The position numbers and the translations under genes were made by a program. The notes beneath the pieces were generated by a model that saw only the letters and a list, made by a program, of their open reading frames with translations, was not told the origin of the DNA and did not search any database. Of a stretch of 64,000 nucleotides of DNA, positions 23,801 through 37,673 are shown piece by piece. Numbering within the stretch: position 1 is the stretch's first letter; the number at the start of each line of letters is the position of its first letter. Origin of the DNA: Seriola aureovittata (lineage: Eukaryota; Chordata; Actinopteri; Carangiformes; Carangidae); contig NC_079372.1 in NCBI RefSeq assembly GCF_021018895.1, positions 20,417,237 to 20,481,236 of the forward strand, read 5' to 3'.

Positions 23801-25740
23801 CACGAAGATGAGACGAATAAACAGAATAAGAAATATAGTTTGTGTTTGAGTGACTCAGTCCTGTACAGTGCATTGCAGCATGTGGCCTACTGTAGCCTGG
23901 CATCTTCATATCAAAAGAACTTACAGTGTAAATCCAAGTGGAGGGTCCAGTGGGAGGGAGAGACAGTGGTTTGACTCTGCTCCCTAGGGTGAGGCACCAG
24001 AAACCAGGGCATGTGCACTGCTGCAACTCTGCACTGATCTACTCTCCGCACAGCACATAAAAGAGGTTACTTATAATGAGGAGGAAAATCATAAATAGAT
24101 AAAAATCATACAGATTTTGGCAGAATGGAGGATATATTTCCTGTTATAACTTATATATCCTATATTTATCCAATCAGACTGAGTGGAGATTAAAACGCTT
24201 ACTGAGATAATACCTCCGGGACCCGCATAATACTTATATAATATAAAAATATCCCTTAGAAAATCCCATAGAATAAATTCCTCTGATACAGTGAGATGTG
24301 TTTCTACCTATGCCTTGCTGTTTTGTTTCTTCCAGATAATCTTTTTTGTCCGAGCTCCTAATGTCTGGAGAACATATTGAACTTTCATGGACTGAACCAT
24401 AATTCAATTACAATCGTAAACATTTTGTCGAAACTGGGTCACAGTCAGTCAGCTGACAGGTCGGACTCATCCCATCCCAAACTGCAGGTGCATCACTAGG
24501 GTTTGATATGTAAAGACAGAATAATCAATTGAAATCATAATAAAGCCAAATGCAGATAAACAGAAGCAGCATTAGCAGATTTAACATTATGCAGATGTAC
24601 ATTATGTGCGGGGGCAGCAGACTGGCAGTTAGTTTCTTGCATACGATTTCCTCAACAACTTTTTCACTCAGTTAGTTTTCCTATATTCTGTATGGTAACT
24701 TTGTTCAGTGGCATAAATGAGGCCGTCCGGCTTTTGGGTTTGAGTCTTGATGAAACATTTAACAGAAGTTTGAAAGACGTCATTTAAATCATTTAAGTTG
24801 CATCATGGGAACTGTAGCATTCAGTATTTGCGGCGCTTCAGCCATTGATCGATGATGATTCTTTCTCAAGTCTTTGTCACCAGTTTTATAAAAGCGTAAT
24901 TCTTAATGGAAAACCACTTTATCCGTTTACTGCGTATATAATATAATATTCAAAATTTAGCATCTGTTAATTGTTATTATACTGTAAGTGGTTTTTAAAT
25001 ACTCCTACAATACATGGATTTATAGTGTGTAGCGCTAAATACAGATTTCATATGGTTTACGTTCCACTGGTATCTCCACTGTGGTTCCTGTGTGTGGTGC
25101 TCAATGATGACAACACTCAGTAGCTGCTTTGCTTAATGGGATTATTTTTCATCTGGTATCACCGTGTATTTTTCTGCATTTTACTGCCGTTATTTGATGG
25201 TTGAAAGTGGAGAGATGACAGGAAGGAGAGCTGTAAACTGACACGTCTCTGATTGGACACAATGTTCTGCTCCTTCCTCTCTTACAGGCCACCAGGGCAC
25301 CTCCATCGTACTCCTGAATGAGACTTTTGTGTCAGGTGTGGTCTTATTATACTTTATCATATTTGATCTCATCTGCACTGGACTCCTGTAGGAGACTGAA
25401 TCTTTTAAAACGAGGATCTTTGGTCTCTGATATGAAAGTGTTTGATAACCTCTGTACCACAGCAATGGGCCCCTGATGTTGGAAACAGGCTGATCTACAT
25501 GTGCATTAGAACTGAATTATATTATATATTAGTCTGGAGAGGAGATGTGGAGCTACCAGTGGAACCTCCGTTCAGAGCAGTTCCTCATTTTCCCACATTA
25601 TTCTGCTGAGCAGAAGCCCCGGGGCGGTCAGCTGATCCAGAGTCCCATGAGGAATGGTTTAATTTTACCAGAGCTCACCACCCATTATCCCGATTAGTGG
25701 ACACCTAGTAGAGTATGTACTTGGTCTAACATGGGTTTAA
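22390..25740. other. intergenic region between cfap74 and gabrd, left part
   Basis: AT-rich, with no exon or RNA gene recognised. It includes a (GA)n tract at 23765-23797. This is the space between two divergent genes, so it may hold distal elements for either, but none can be named. Confidence 0.5.
23765..23797 (+). repeat. (GA)n microsatellite
   Basis: About 16 GA units, upstream of both genes. Confidence 0.9.
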
Positions 25741-25741
25741 T

Positions 25742-26258
25742 ACACACTAAAAAATGCTGGTTTATTCTAATAACCCAACTGCTGGTTCTAACGTTAGGTT
25801 AAATATAGTGACCCTGCGCGATGGGTTGAAGATGCACCCTGAAATCGCAGGCTGCATCGCTCTTCACAGTCCGCCATTTTTATGCAGTTTAGGCTTCCAG
25901 AAGAAAAACAATGAGAAACATAGATTTTAAATTAATTTTATACATTTTTATTATACTTATATATATACTTATACATGGCTAACTTCATTAGCTGGGACAT
26001 TATGGCGCTTGTTTCATTGTTTCATCATTTTATAACAATTTTAATTGAGTTTTAACATCAACCAGCAGAAGTTTATGGATATTAAATAAGTCCCAGAATT
26101 TGGGTTGTTTTTTGGAAGCTTAAATTCAACGACAAAGTAATTTTTACCAACATGCCGCGGGTCAAACCTTTGACCCGACCCTGCTGGGTTAAAACACCCC
26201 ATGGCTGAGTCGACCGCTATTTAACCTAAACTGGGTGACTTTTAACCAAGCAGTGTAT
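25742..26258. mobile_element. TA-flanked non-autonomous DNA transposon-like element
   Basis: The left end reads CACACTAAAAAATGCTGGTT and the right end, on the opposite strand, CACTGCTTGGTTAAAAGTCA; both abut TA. Inner parts repeat the theme TGGGTTAAAACACCC / AACCCA. There is no coding part. The ends are diverged, so the exact borders are approximate. The type resembles short TA-inserting elements of fish. Confidence 0.45.
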
Positions 26259-26519
26259 GTAATGACAGTTCTACCTGCTACTCTTTATTATCCCCTGAAC
26301 CAACTGAAGGACTTCTTGGTTCTTCTTGGTTCTTCTGGGTTCTTCTGGGTTCCCCTAACACCCACTGTGGGCTGCAGTGGGTCCCTCGGTGTGAAGCCTC
26401 TGCTGTTTCCACCAGAGAGATCCACAAACTTTATCTGAGACACTAATTGTCTAATGGAGATTATTCGGATGTCTCAAACATTACATAATATGATGAAGTC
26501 TTATGTTCGTGACAGGCGT

Positions 26520-26624
26520 CCCCCCCCCCCCCCCCCCCCCGCCTTCCGTGTCCAGATTGAATCTGACGTTTAGAGGCCAAGCAACAGAGGGATCGACAGA
26601 TTAGTGACTCTCTCTCTCTCCTCT

Positions 26625-26670
<46 letters not shown>
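26520..26670 (+). repeat. poly(C)21 and (CT)n polypyrimidine tracts upstream of gabrd
   Basis: A run of 21 C (26520-26540) and a long (CT)n with CCTCC interruptions (26608-26670) lie just before the GC-rich leader. Such tracts can form i-motif, quadruplex or triplex structures, and (CT)n/(GA)n is frequent at fish promoters. Confidence 0.85.
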
Positions 26671-26672
<2 letters not shown>

Positions 26673-26861
26673 TTGCTGGGGGACAAGCGGCGGTAGCGGC
26701 AGCGGCGGTGGATCGTTGCGCTGTAGCGGTCGGACCGGGAGTTTTTTTTTCCCCCTTCTTTTTCCTTATAGGTGCGCTCTCTCCTCATGTGCGCTCCTCC
26801 TGGACGTGGAGGAATCGGGGAACAGCTGATCATGGGGTCATCATCATCATCACCACCATCT

Positions 26862-26892
<31 letters not shown>

Positions 26893-27068
26893 CAGCATCT
26901 TCAGCAGTGTCAGCGCTTCTCTTTACTTTCTTCTCCGCGGCGCCGGATCACGAGAAGAAGAGCGCGCTAAAATAAAACTCTGTGGCTTCAGTCGTCTATT
27001 GTTCCAAACCCGGGAAACTTTTCTTCTTTTTTTGTTATAAAACTGTTATTTATCATAAAGCCAGTGGA
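26606..27068 (+). promoter_or_regulatory. gabrd: probable gabrd promoter and 5' leader
   Basis: A (CT)n tract (26608-26670) leads into a GC-rich stretch with repeated GCGGTAGCGG-like units (26687-26745), as expected at a CpG-type neuronal promoter. No TATA box is clear. The leader up to the start ATG at 27069 holds an (ATC)n repeat (26837-26891) and at least one upstream open reading frame (26787-26975). The exact transcription start cannot be read from sequence. Confidence 0.5.
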
Positions 27069-30000
27069 ATGGAGGTCCCAACTTTCCTGCTCTCCAGTCT
27101 TGCCCTGCTCTTTGTCGGAGGGGATATTTTCACCAGGTGAGATCAGCCTTGCTTTTTCTTTTTTTTTTTTTCTACTTCTTGCAGGTGTCTTACATCCATG
27201 ACCTCCTCCTCTCCTCATCCTCTCATCTCCTAAAGATTCAGGAGGGGAATGAAAAGTTGGATGTAGCATTAACTCAAAGTCAAGGCAAAGGAACCAGTGG
27301 GAATCATGGTTATATCATGAGGGAAGCGTTATATAGAGTTAATATGCATTACACTATAGCAACCAATACATCACCTTGAAAATCATTGATCCTTTTGAAA
27401 AATAAATATTAATCGATTAAAAATCACTAGTCAGTTTTATTCCTGCTCGCTGTGCTTCGCCTCCCACGATTTCACCTCATTAATATTAATGTACATGACG
27501 CCTGAAGCTGCGTACATTCAATTTACGTCCCTTTAACTTCTGTATCCTTCCATAAAAATACTTCTCCATGCACGCGCACAACCTGAAGCCCGCTCTCTGC
27601 TCTGCTTCCCCTCCGGGCACATGGACCTGATGACACCATTTGCATAATGCATATGCATAGAAATAAGTGATTGTTGGATTTTGGTTTTTTTTATGGAGAT
27701 GCCTGCAAGCTGGGGAGAGTGGGTGTGTTGTTGTGTGTGTGTGGCAGTTAATGTCACCCACCTCCAGGCCTGTTGGATTTGGGGGGGGGGGGCAAATATC
27801 AGATGGTGCCATGACACACATGGATAAGAAGAGGCCTCTGTGACAAATACATTTAAGCAGGGCTGCTCAGCTTTAATGTAAATGCCCCGTTTGGAGAGTT
27901 TGAGGCAGGTTGTGCTGCTGGAGTCAGATGGGCAGCTTCCATCACAAACATGTGACTGGATGAGGCTCACAATGCCTCCTGCTCAGTGCACGTTCTGCTA
28001 AAATTAGTCTTTAAAAATGAACTCGACTGAGGACGTAAAGTGAGGTGAAAGTGAGATGATCAAAAAGAGAGAGCATTGATCCTCTTGAGATGAGAAAAAC
28101 CCTTAACTCAGTGCTATTTAAAGTCATTTTTACACAGTCACTGCACTGACATTTAATCTAACCGTGACCTGATTACACAGATATCTTGAATACGAAACAG
28201 TATGCTTTTGTCGACCAGGTGTATCTAAACCAGATGGCGAGTTCTGGTGCTTTAAACTTTTATGTTTTCTATAGAGGCCTGTAGTACGCAGCTGAAATGC
28301 CCCTGCGGTCCTGTCCATAAGCTTTCAGCAGCATCCAATTCTCAGGATAACCAGCATCAACTACACTGAGCTCCAATTTCCCCCCAAAGCCCACATGCCT
28401 CCGCTGAAAAGGGCAAAGGCTGAAGCTGTTAAAGCTCTGGGTGAAATTTGGGCAAATCGCTTCTATTGTCCCTCTTGGCTGTTCACCAGCAGAGGGAGTA
28501 ATAGCTATTGTAATTGGATTTTCCTGCCTCTAGTCACTGCTGTTATTATTATTTTGTTCTCAGTACAATGCAGAGTGTAGGCTTTTTCTTGCACCTCATT
28601 ATGTGTCAGCTCTTTCTCTCTCTCACACTCACACACACACAATCATGCACACACACGCACTCACACACACACACTGCTGTTTTGCCTTTGGTGGCTGAAA
28701 GTTGCAAACTGCCTCCCCCCTCTTCTCAGAACAGAATTACACTGGTTCTCTTTTTAGCTCCTCATTTATCCATTTCATAAAAGTTGCTTAGCTTTAGCTC
28801 TGCCTCGCCACCTTTGGTGTGGCGTGTATTTCACAGCTTTTCTTTTCCAGCTGAAGTGTCACTTACCCTTCACTTCACTTCACCAACACAGTCTGCATGT
28901 AGCCGAACTGATGGTGTAATACCTGCAACAGAGACAGCAGGAAGCACGGGGGCTGTAAGAATACTGTCGAGGACGGCAGCAGCACCTCAAACAGAATAAT
29001 GAGCGATAATAATGTAGAACATAACAACACGTATGGTTACAAATCCTTCAGAAAGCAAAGCATCTCATTGGCTGTTTTAACCTTGGTGGATGTAGGATGA
29101 TATATTTGATACTTGTCATTTACACCATAAAAGACTTAATCATCGAGAAGATTATTCTTCAGATCCAAAAACTATTTCCATACACACAGACCTGATGCTG
29201 GAAACACTCCAGACGAGCCCCCAGGTCGTCTGTGCAGCAGGTTATTATGACCCATGGTTACGTTTAGTTGCTAGGCGACATCTAGTGGTCGTAGTAATGA
29301 TGACAGGAGCGAAGGGAAAGGTGTCGGTGACGTAGTATAAAGAGAGACAGAGTCCATGTCAGGAGGAGGTGGTGCTGGATGGATGAATACCACACAGGAG
29401 AGCAGTGTGTTCGATTCCCATGTTGTTTCTATTATCCGTGACCGTTCGACAAAGGTAACCACGTTGTTGTTATTGTAACCATGACAACAAAGACCGTCCA
29501 ATGTTGATGAAGTACTTATTTTAACCTAAATCACCATATTTTTTCTAAAACCTGACCAAGCCATGAACGTTTTTATAGTAACCATGGTGATGGAGGCAGG
29601 TACACCGCTCTCTATACAATTGGTGTTTATTATTAGTTTATTTATTATTGTAACCATGACAACCGAGGTCCGGTACGTCTGCCGCTGTAGGGGCGCTATT
29701 TCAGGAGACGGTCCTGTGGGTCGTATCAGAGGGTTGGAGGACTGATGCACCAAATGTATATTAATGCCAGGTTGAATTTAGTCCATAAATGCACTATCTT
29801 GTAATGTTTTACTCATGTTTGCTAAAAACTGCAGTGTCCAGCTGTTTTAAGGAGTGACTTAGACTTAAAAAAATAATGTTTGTGACCATTTCTCAAAGAT
29901 TTACATCTTCAGTAGGAACCAGTTGATTTTGGGCTTAGAGCCAAAGAAGACAGAAAGTATTGAGAGAGTGAAACATTATGGTTTTGTTCACTTAAGCACA

Positions 30001-33000
30001 GAATGACACCAGCCTTTTCCTTTAAAGGAGCTGTTGTAAGCTTTGCTATTGCTACATAGCTAACATTAGCATTAACAGCTGTTTACTTACCAGTCTAGCA
30101 GAAACATTGAGCAAGTTCAGCATCAAACTTTATTCCTTTACTCACCAACAGCTGTCTGCAGAAGTGGAAACAAACACCAATGTTAACTCTTCTCTCTATC
30201 ACGTCTTTTCCTCTACTGATGTTAGCATGCTAACCAGCTAGCTGCATTCCGATAGCGACTCACTGTAGCTTCCAATCTGAAGTCGTAGAGCTGCTGACAG
30301 GACATATAATAACCTCTCGTCTTGTAAACACAACGATGGCTGACACTCTTGACAAGAAACCATGTATATGGCGGCAGAGAAAACCTACGCATAGCCCCTT
30401 TAATGTCTATAGACCTCAGGTGTATGATATTAACAATGTCTGTTTCAGTTAGGTCCCAAAATGCAGTTGTTAGTAATGAATTCATTTCCTGCTTTGACTT
30501 GAAAACGTCTCCTGTGATAGAAAGTGTGTTTTCAATCATGTTTTCAGAAAGACATGGAGTCCGTCATCTGCACCCTGTCATCAACCCAGTTCCCTCGTGG
30601 CTTCACCTCGAATGAGTAAACAGTTTGTTCGCTAACCCTGTTGGCCGCATAACAACAGAGATCTTTGAGTGGTTTACCTGCGGTACGCTTTTATTGTGAA
30701 GCAGCTGCATGAAGTGTTGAGTCTGCAGTCTTAATATAGCTACAGTTTATTCAGGTGTGATGGCAGCAGATTAGTCAACGGTGAGGCTCCTATCTGCTCG
30801 ACGAAGGTGAGAGGAGGGACGTAGATCACGACAAGAAGCAGCGTAGACGGCGACTCTCAGGATTTGACCCTCTAAATAGAGCCTGTTATTGTGGGTCAGT
30901 GTGGCTACCATCAGCTGACAGGAAGTGGAAAGAAGATATTGTAGTTATGTGACAGTAAGGAACAACAGCAGCGCCTGGAAAGTGAGGAAAGAAGAATGTC
31001 AGGCATCGTTTGTTGTAAATTGATGGATGATAAATTTATTTGTGAATAAACAGAGGGTCACTGTTTCACACAGAAGTGGTGTCAGCTAGTTTCCATGACA
31101 AGAGTGCTTCTCTCGGTTTCTCTGCAAAATATAATAAAAAAATACAAATAAAAATTATGCAGAAAATATAAATGTATCATATGCACAGAGAGTGGGAGGA
31201 GTGGGGAGATCAACACATTCCTCCCATGGCTCAGTTTCGCCCCGGGGTCGTGGCGGGTTAATCTGACCTTGAATGAGAGCTGCAGTTGTTTCAGTTTCAT
31301 TATATTTTCACTGACCAGTGGTGTGAAGGATATTTGTTTATCTCACAAGGTGGAAAGAGACGCTCAGTGTCGTGTGTCAGCTCTTCCGGCAGAGAGACAT
31401 TTTGTTTTCTTGTGGACACATGAGAGATGTCCAGATCATAGTTTAGCAAGACGTGATGCAGCAGGATTTAATCCCGCCATTTCACGATCTCTCTGGTCCG
31501 TCACACTCGTCCTTACACCTGCACTCAGGTGACACCGACGTCCTGACTAATCCGCGTGAGAGGCTGAGTCAGCAGATAACCCCCCCACCCCCCACTGTCC
31601 AGAGAGTACATTTCCCCAGTAACACAGTGATTTGATCATGTTCCACTGGCTGCAGGAACTGGCTCTGAAGCCTGACTCTGCTCTTGCTGCAGGGTGAGGT
31701 GGTGCAGCGACGCTTCAGAGCTTCCACTAAAAGCCTCCTACTCAATTCAAGGTGATGCACCACGTGGAAGGAAGCAGTTTACTCCAATCGGTTTCATTTA
31801 CCCGTTGAATATGTTCAAAAATGTTCAAATTCTGAACACCTCATACATATGAATTCATTATTATTAGTTTTTATTGTATTATTTTTCTTCTTCTTATTAT
31901 TATTATTATTAATATTTGCCTATTTATATAGCACTTTTCAAAAGTTACAGATATGTCATAAAATCATCAGATTTAAAAGAGAATAAATAGAAACAATTTG
32001 GTGTAGAAAAATAATTCATTGTAGGAAAATACTAGTTATTCCTTTATTAAAGCGGAGCTCCACAATAACCATAAATAAATAAATGATTAAAAACAACTGA
32101 GTATCAGGTTCTGTGATACTGAACAAGAAAAAAAAAATCAGTGGTAGATAGTTCAACTACAAATTGGAATTGAGGTTTTTCCTGTGCTGTGAACACCAGT
32201 ATGTAAAAATATATTTTGTAGTTCTGCAGTTCATCTTACAATCACAACACTTATTAACTTAGTTTAGTCCAGTGAAAGAAGCATGACGCTCATCCAGTGA
32301 TAGAAACTGTTCAAGACCAAATGTCACATTATTTAAATTTGGAGAAAGCTCCGTTTCTTCAGGCTCTTTAAAATCACAGAGGACACTCACTGACCTGAAC
32401 ACGAACCCCACAGCGTTTCCGCTCTGACCAGGAGAAACCTTCCTGCTCCAACAGCAGCTCTGCATCCCGCAGACTCCATCACTGCACTTATCAGGACGAG
32501 ATCGAGACTCCATCCAATAAACAGAGGATCAGGGTTCAGACTTGAGGCATCCCTGTTCTTCAGATGATCTTTGACCTCTGTACAGAGAGAGAATGTCCTC
32601 TCTAGGATGGCCTACATTATATTTTCTCCTTGTGCTGAAATCATTGGTTTTTATATTTTTAAAAATAATAATAATAATAATAAACAAGTTAACAGAGAAC
32701 GTTCACAGTAACTTAAATAGGCCAGTCATTTCCAGTCAAGTCAAAAAAATCCTTCTATTAGAGTCTGACAGAATAAAAATGGCTTCTCCTACAAGAAGAA
32801 ACCAAAGCCATACACGGGGATGAAATGCTAAATCGTAGCTCTGCTTGTTCTATAACATTTATTGTATCATAAAATCTTATTCTGCTGCAGATTTCAACTG
32901 GAATTTCTTTCAATACAAGAGCAGAGGAAAGAAACAGGCTCAGACTAAAGATAAAAAGTATAAACATAAACATACACACAGTCTCAAAATGCAGCTCCCT

Positions 33001-33626
33001 CCATCTTAAACAATGACTCCAGTAGGAAACCTACACAACGGGGATCTGTGATTGGTCGTTAGGTACGTCTCTGTCTCGCTTGGGATTGGTTGAGTGTCAT
33101 GAAAAAAAGGAGCTTAATTGTTTTACAAGTCATCAAATACTGCGAGAAAATGACAACCGCGCTCAATAGGAAACATCCTTTATGTGTTGATGAGCACCGG
33201 CCTTATAATGTGGGTTATTCACAATGTGACGACATATTTTGAGATAAAGACTAAAGAAAAACAAACAAACATCAGGAGTTCCAGAAGCTTTTTTCATTTT
33301 TAAAACATAATTTTTTCCTATTTTTTGTCGATAAAATGTCGATCAATTTCTCCTTTCCCTTCGCAGTATCCTCTGCTTTTCTATGGATGTGGGTAAAATG
33401 GGCAAGTGATAAACGTGTACTACGACCGAGACATCAGACGATAAATACAAGACTGAAATACAAAATTCATTTTGTAAAGTATTAAAGGTATTCAAATATT
33501 TCTGTATTGTCGCTTCTGGGACTCCATACCTAAGTGTCTAATGTGATTGTAATGTAGTAAAAAGATCTGTTGCTCAGATGAAAAGCAACCGAGACCCTAT
33601 TTATTATCACTGTAAGCTAATGTAGT

Positions 33627-33663
<37 letters not shown>

Positions 33664-36600
33664 TATGTGCAACTTATTCATGTTTTATTGACGTGACTGT
33701 TGTGTCACGTTGTTGTAATTTCACACTGATGCCAATAAAACACGTGAAGCAGTGAATGACAGAGAGAGGATCAGGGGACTGACGCTTTACACATGTTCAG
33801 GTAACGAGCAGCGTCAGCCTATAAAAACTAATTAGGCTCGTTAGTGTGTGCTGCACATTACGATCACAAAAGAAAAGACGCCATGAATTTGAGCGAGGCC
33901 GTCTCTGTTTGTCTTCCCTCTCTCCTCCTTCTTATCCCCCCATCTGCTTAATGTTAGCTCACAAACAGAAGGGTGCGAGATCCAGGCCTCAGGAGAGACG
34001 TATGATGAAAATGAAATACAAGAGGAAGAGAAAACACACACGCACCATCAATTGTTTGTCATGAATGGAGGGTAGAGAGAGGGGAAATGTTAAGTGAATC
34101 TCCCCTGAGAGAAAATTAAATGTTCAACCCTGCATGTGCGAATACATGTTCTTCTTGCTTATATGCAGCAATTATTAATAAATAAATAAATAAATCAAGG
34201 AGAGAAGATTTATTAATTTCACATTTGTGCACAGGAAGTGAAACGCTTCTGACGTGTGTAGGAAAAACAGAAGAACTATGTGTAAAGAAAGTCAAAATCC
34301 ATTAATTGGACATTAAAGGGAAAATATGTTTTACTGCCGCCCGGGATAAAAGTTACATTTAGTAATCTGTAACTATAAATACAGCTCGCAGCAGCGAAAC
34401 TGCACACACTAAGGGCTTTAAAAAGGTTGGGGACTGCAATACTAAGTATGAAATATACCTGTGCACCATCTTAGATTGTCTTTGGATCAATGAACTTTCT
34501 TGATGATCAAATAAAAAAAAAAGTCCTATTTTTCCTAAAATATGGGATTAATTTCTCAAATTTTTGGAATCAATACCTGACAACCCAGTTCCTTAAATTG
34601 ACCAAATGAGACTGTCTGTATGTATATAAACGTGTTGATATATGTCTGTTTGTTTAAGTAATTTATTAATTATCATTTTGTAAACCATCATTATTGTTGT
34701 TATAAAAGATTTGAAAGATAAATCCAAACCACTCTGGAATCAATAAAGATAAGAAAAAAGCAAAGTATGACACATACTATAAAGTCACAGTAAACCTGTT
34801 AATCTGATCACCAGAGACAGGATACAGCGAGGTAATGTAAAATTCATATCAAATTATAATAAAAAGTCTCACGCTGTAGGACTTGTCCCCAGCAGACGAA
34901 CACTTCCACACACACTGCCCGTCTGACCTTGGCGTGTTAACGGATTTCTTGAAGGAAAAGCTCTTCATTTCCAAATTTAGAAAGTGCCAATTAGTGAAGA
35001 AATCCAGGAGTCACATAGTGATTAATGAATTCACTCAGTGCTCCCATTTATTTTGAGACGTGACAGTGATTGCCAGACTAAAAATACATCCGCCGCTACA
35101 AAATGGATCCGCTCAGGAAATGTTAATGACACGGCAGAAACGTGTGTGTGTTTGTACAGAGAGCCAGATGTTTTTGTGTTGTGTTGTTGTGCCGTGTGCG
35201 GAGGTCAGTTTTTCGGATGGTCAACGTACGTGGTGTATGCTTTGCTTTCTAGGAGGTCGACTTTCCTCAAATGCCAGCCTGACTTCAAAGGTCACTGAAG
35301 GGCTTTTCATTGTTGGTCAAAAATAATGTGGCTTGTTTCCTTGGCAATGCGACCACTGGCACTTTGTGACTTTGAATGTCACTTAAACCCTCAATTTTAT
35401 TCCACTTATCAGCTGCGCGTCGGTCACGTCCTCCAAGATTTGATTCTACATCTGAAATGTATTGTTTGTAAAGCTCTGCCTGTATTCAGTGACAGCGTAT
35501 TATTGAAACATTAGCACTAACAACAGACTGATACTGAGCTGACATCGACTCAAACACACAGAGGTCCGCGCTGTGCTGTTCTGTGTGTGTGTGTGTGTCT
35601 GCATGCTGGGTGTTTACAGGAATGCAAAACTGCCACCTGGTGGTATCTGAGCTGCGCTGCTCTTGTTAAATACACCCAGGCTGAAGCTGTCAGTGTGGGC
35701 TCTGGGCCTTGCAGCAGTCCCTTAGCGCTCCAGAGGGGGTGGGGGGTTCCCTTTATACCAGAAAATAGATTTTAATTTCACTGTTATTCCCTCCTGAGAG
35801 GTTAGTGGGATGAAAAAAAAGCACAAGTTCTGTTTGAATCGAGGTGTCACGCTCCCAAACCGGAGACAGAAGTGTGTAAGTGTGTTATAACTCCATCAGG
35901 ATGAAAGTTACTAAATGCAGCTCTGTAGTCGAGTGAGAATATTTGAATTGAAGCGAAAAGCTTTTGAGGCTCGTGGACTCACAGCGTGATGTTCACACTG
36001 AGCTGTGTGAACTCTTGAAGCTACACTGATGGATCTGAATCTGCTGTCAGCTTCGTCAACCAGGTCTTAACCAGTGCGACTTCTGCATGTTATTACATGT
36101 GCAGATTTTTTGACATTCAGTGTCTTTGATCATTTTCATGCAAAAACTTCCAACAAATGATGAGCTGCTAATGATGACACATAGGGCGCCACATTCTCAC
36201 CATTATTTACTATTACTTAAAGATTTAAAACCCCCGCCTTGAATAAAGTAAAACAAAAAAAACAAAGGGTATGAATAAGTTATCCCACTTAAGTCTCTTT
36301 AAATGTTTTATGAAGCAGATTAATTATATATATACACATTTTTTTTCTTACTGTTGCAAATTTAATCAACTCAATGTCATAATTAATTGAAAACATGGTG
36401 GAGATTTAGGAAAAGTGGATTGACAGCGTAACATTTACATAAAGAAGTGAGTAAATAAATATAAACACACTTTGTCTCTCACTTAGTTTCAGAATGTTAT
36501 TGTGTATGAAATAATCATGTAATACATGTTTTTGTGTACATTTCATGTTTGCAAAAAGCAGGTGTTGAGGACATCTGCAAATCTACAAATAAAAAAAGTG

Positions 36601-37639
36601 ATAAAGTAGGTTTGTAATATTTTGATATTGAAATTTAGTTTTTAAGGCCGATTACTTCAGGACGGGACAGACAATCACACTGGAGGGAAACGGGACAAAG
36701 ACAGGAAGTAAAACTAACACCAGACACACAGTGAGGGAAGTGATTACAAAATAAAACAGGATGATATGATGATACGTCAGTGTGTTTAACCGAAAGCTGA
36801 AGTCATGCAGGGGCCAGAAAGGTTTGAGAAACCCTCTTTTACTACAGCGACTTTTAATGTTTTCTCTTCTGTTGTAAAATGTTTTTGTTCACAGCTAATA
36901 TTGTCATATATTTAAAAACGTGTTTTATTATGTTTGTATGTTCCTGACTGTATCTGAGGCTCTGCCAGGTTTTCCTGTGGACTCATGCTGTGGCTGGACG
37001 AGCGCTGAAGGCTGCTGTGTTTGCTGTTTGTCTCCTCTAGGGCCATGCTGAGTGACATTGGGGACTATGTAGGTACAGACATTGAAATATCCTGGTTACC
37101 TAATCTGGATGATTTAATGAAGGGCTATGCCAGAAATTTTCGCCCTGGGATAGGAGGTGAGTATGAGATCTACTGCTCGTGGCGTTGGGTTGCATTTCAC
37201 CCCCTCACATTTACAGCCATCCTTAGCATAACCTGACCAAGACACGCCAACATGGACGTTTACATCTCATTTTCCAGCTCCATTATCCCGAGAGGTGTCT
37301 TTATTTTTCTTTCTTTCTTGCACAAGATTAGAACAAATCTGTATTTAAGTTCCGTAAACACCTGCTCCGACTCTTCAGTTAAGGTGAATCGTTTGTTAAG
37401 GACACAAAAAAAAAAAACATTTAGGTGAAGAGACGCTTTGCTGAAGGGATTATCGAGGACGATGCCCTTCAAAGACAAGAGGGAGGCGGGTGGTGCAAAC
37501 AATGTGCACTGCTCTGGAGACTTTGCTAAGAATGGCTGCAAGATGTGAAACATCCAATGACCACAGCGATAGATTTCTCAATCTCACAGCTTAACTCAGC
37601 TGAGCAAAGGTGAAAATGTGGATCAGGAGCGCTGCTATC

Positions 37640-37673
<34 letters not shown>

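Larger units (their letters stand above)
27137..37040. other. gabrd intron 1 (9.9 kb)
   Basis: The largest intron; exon 1 ends in AG and exon 2 opens with G, making R23. Contents: (CA)n at 28624-28675 and 33631-33660, repeats at 29260-29760 and 30022-30403, an inverted L2-like tail at 31860-31960, and otherwise AT-rich unassigned DNA. No nested gene was seen. Confidence 0.7.

Noticed and set aside
26306..26352. Short tandem repeat of TTCTTGGGTTC-like units
   Set aside because: Only four diverged units, too few to say more than local slippage.
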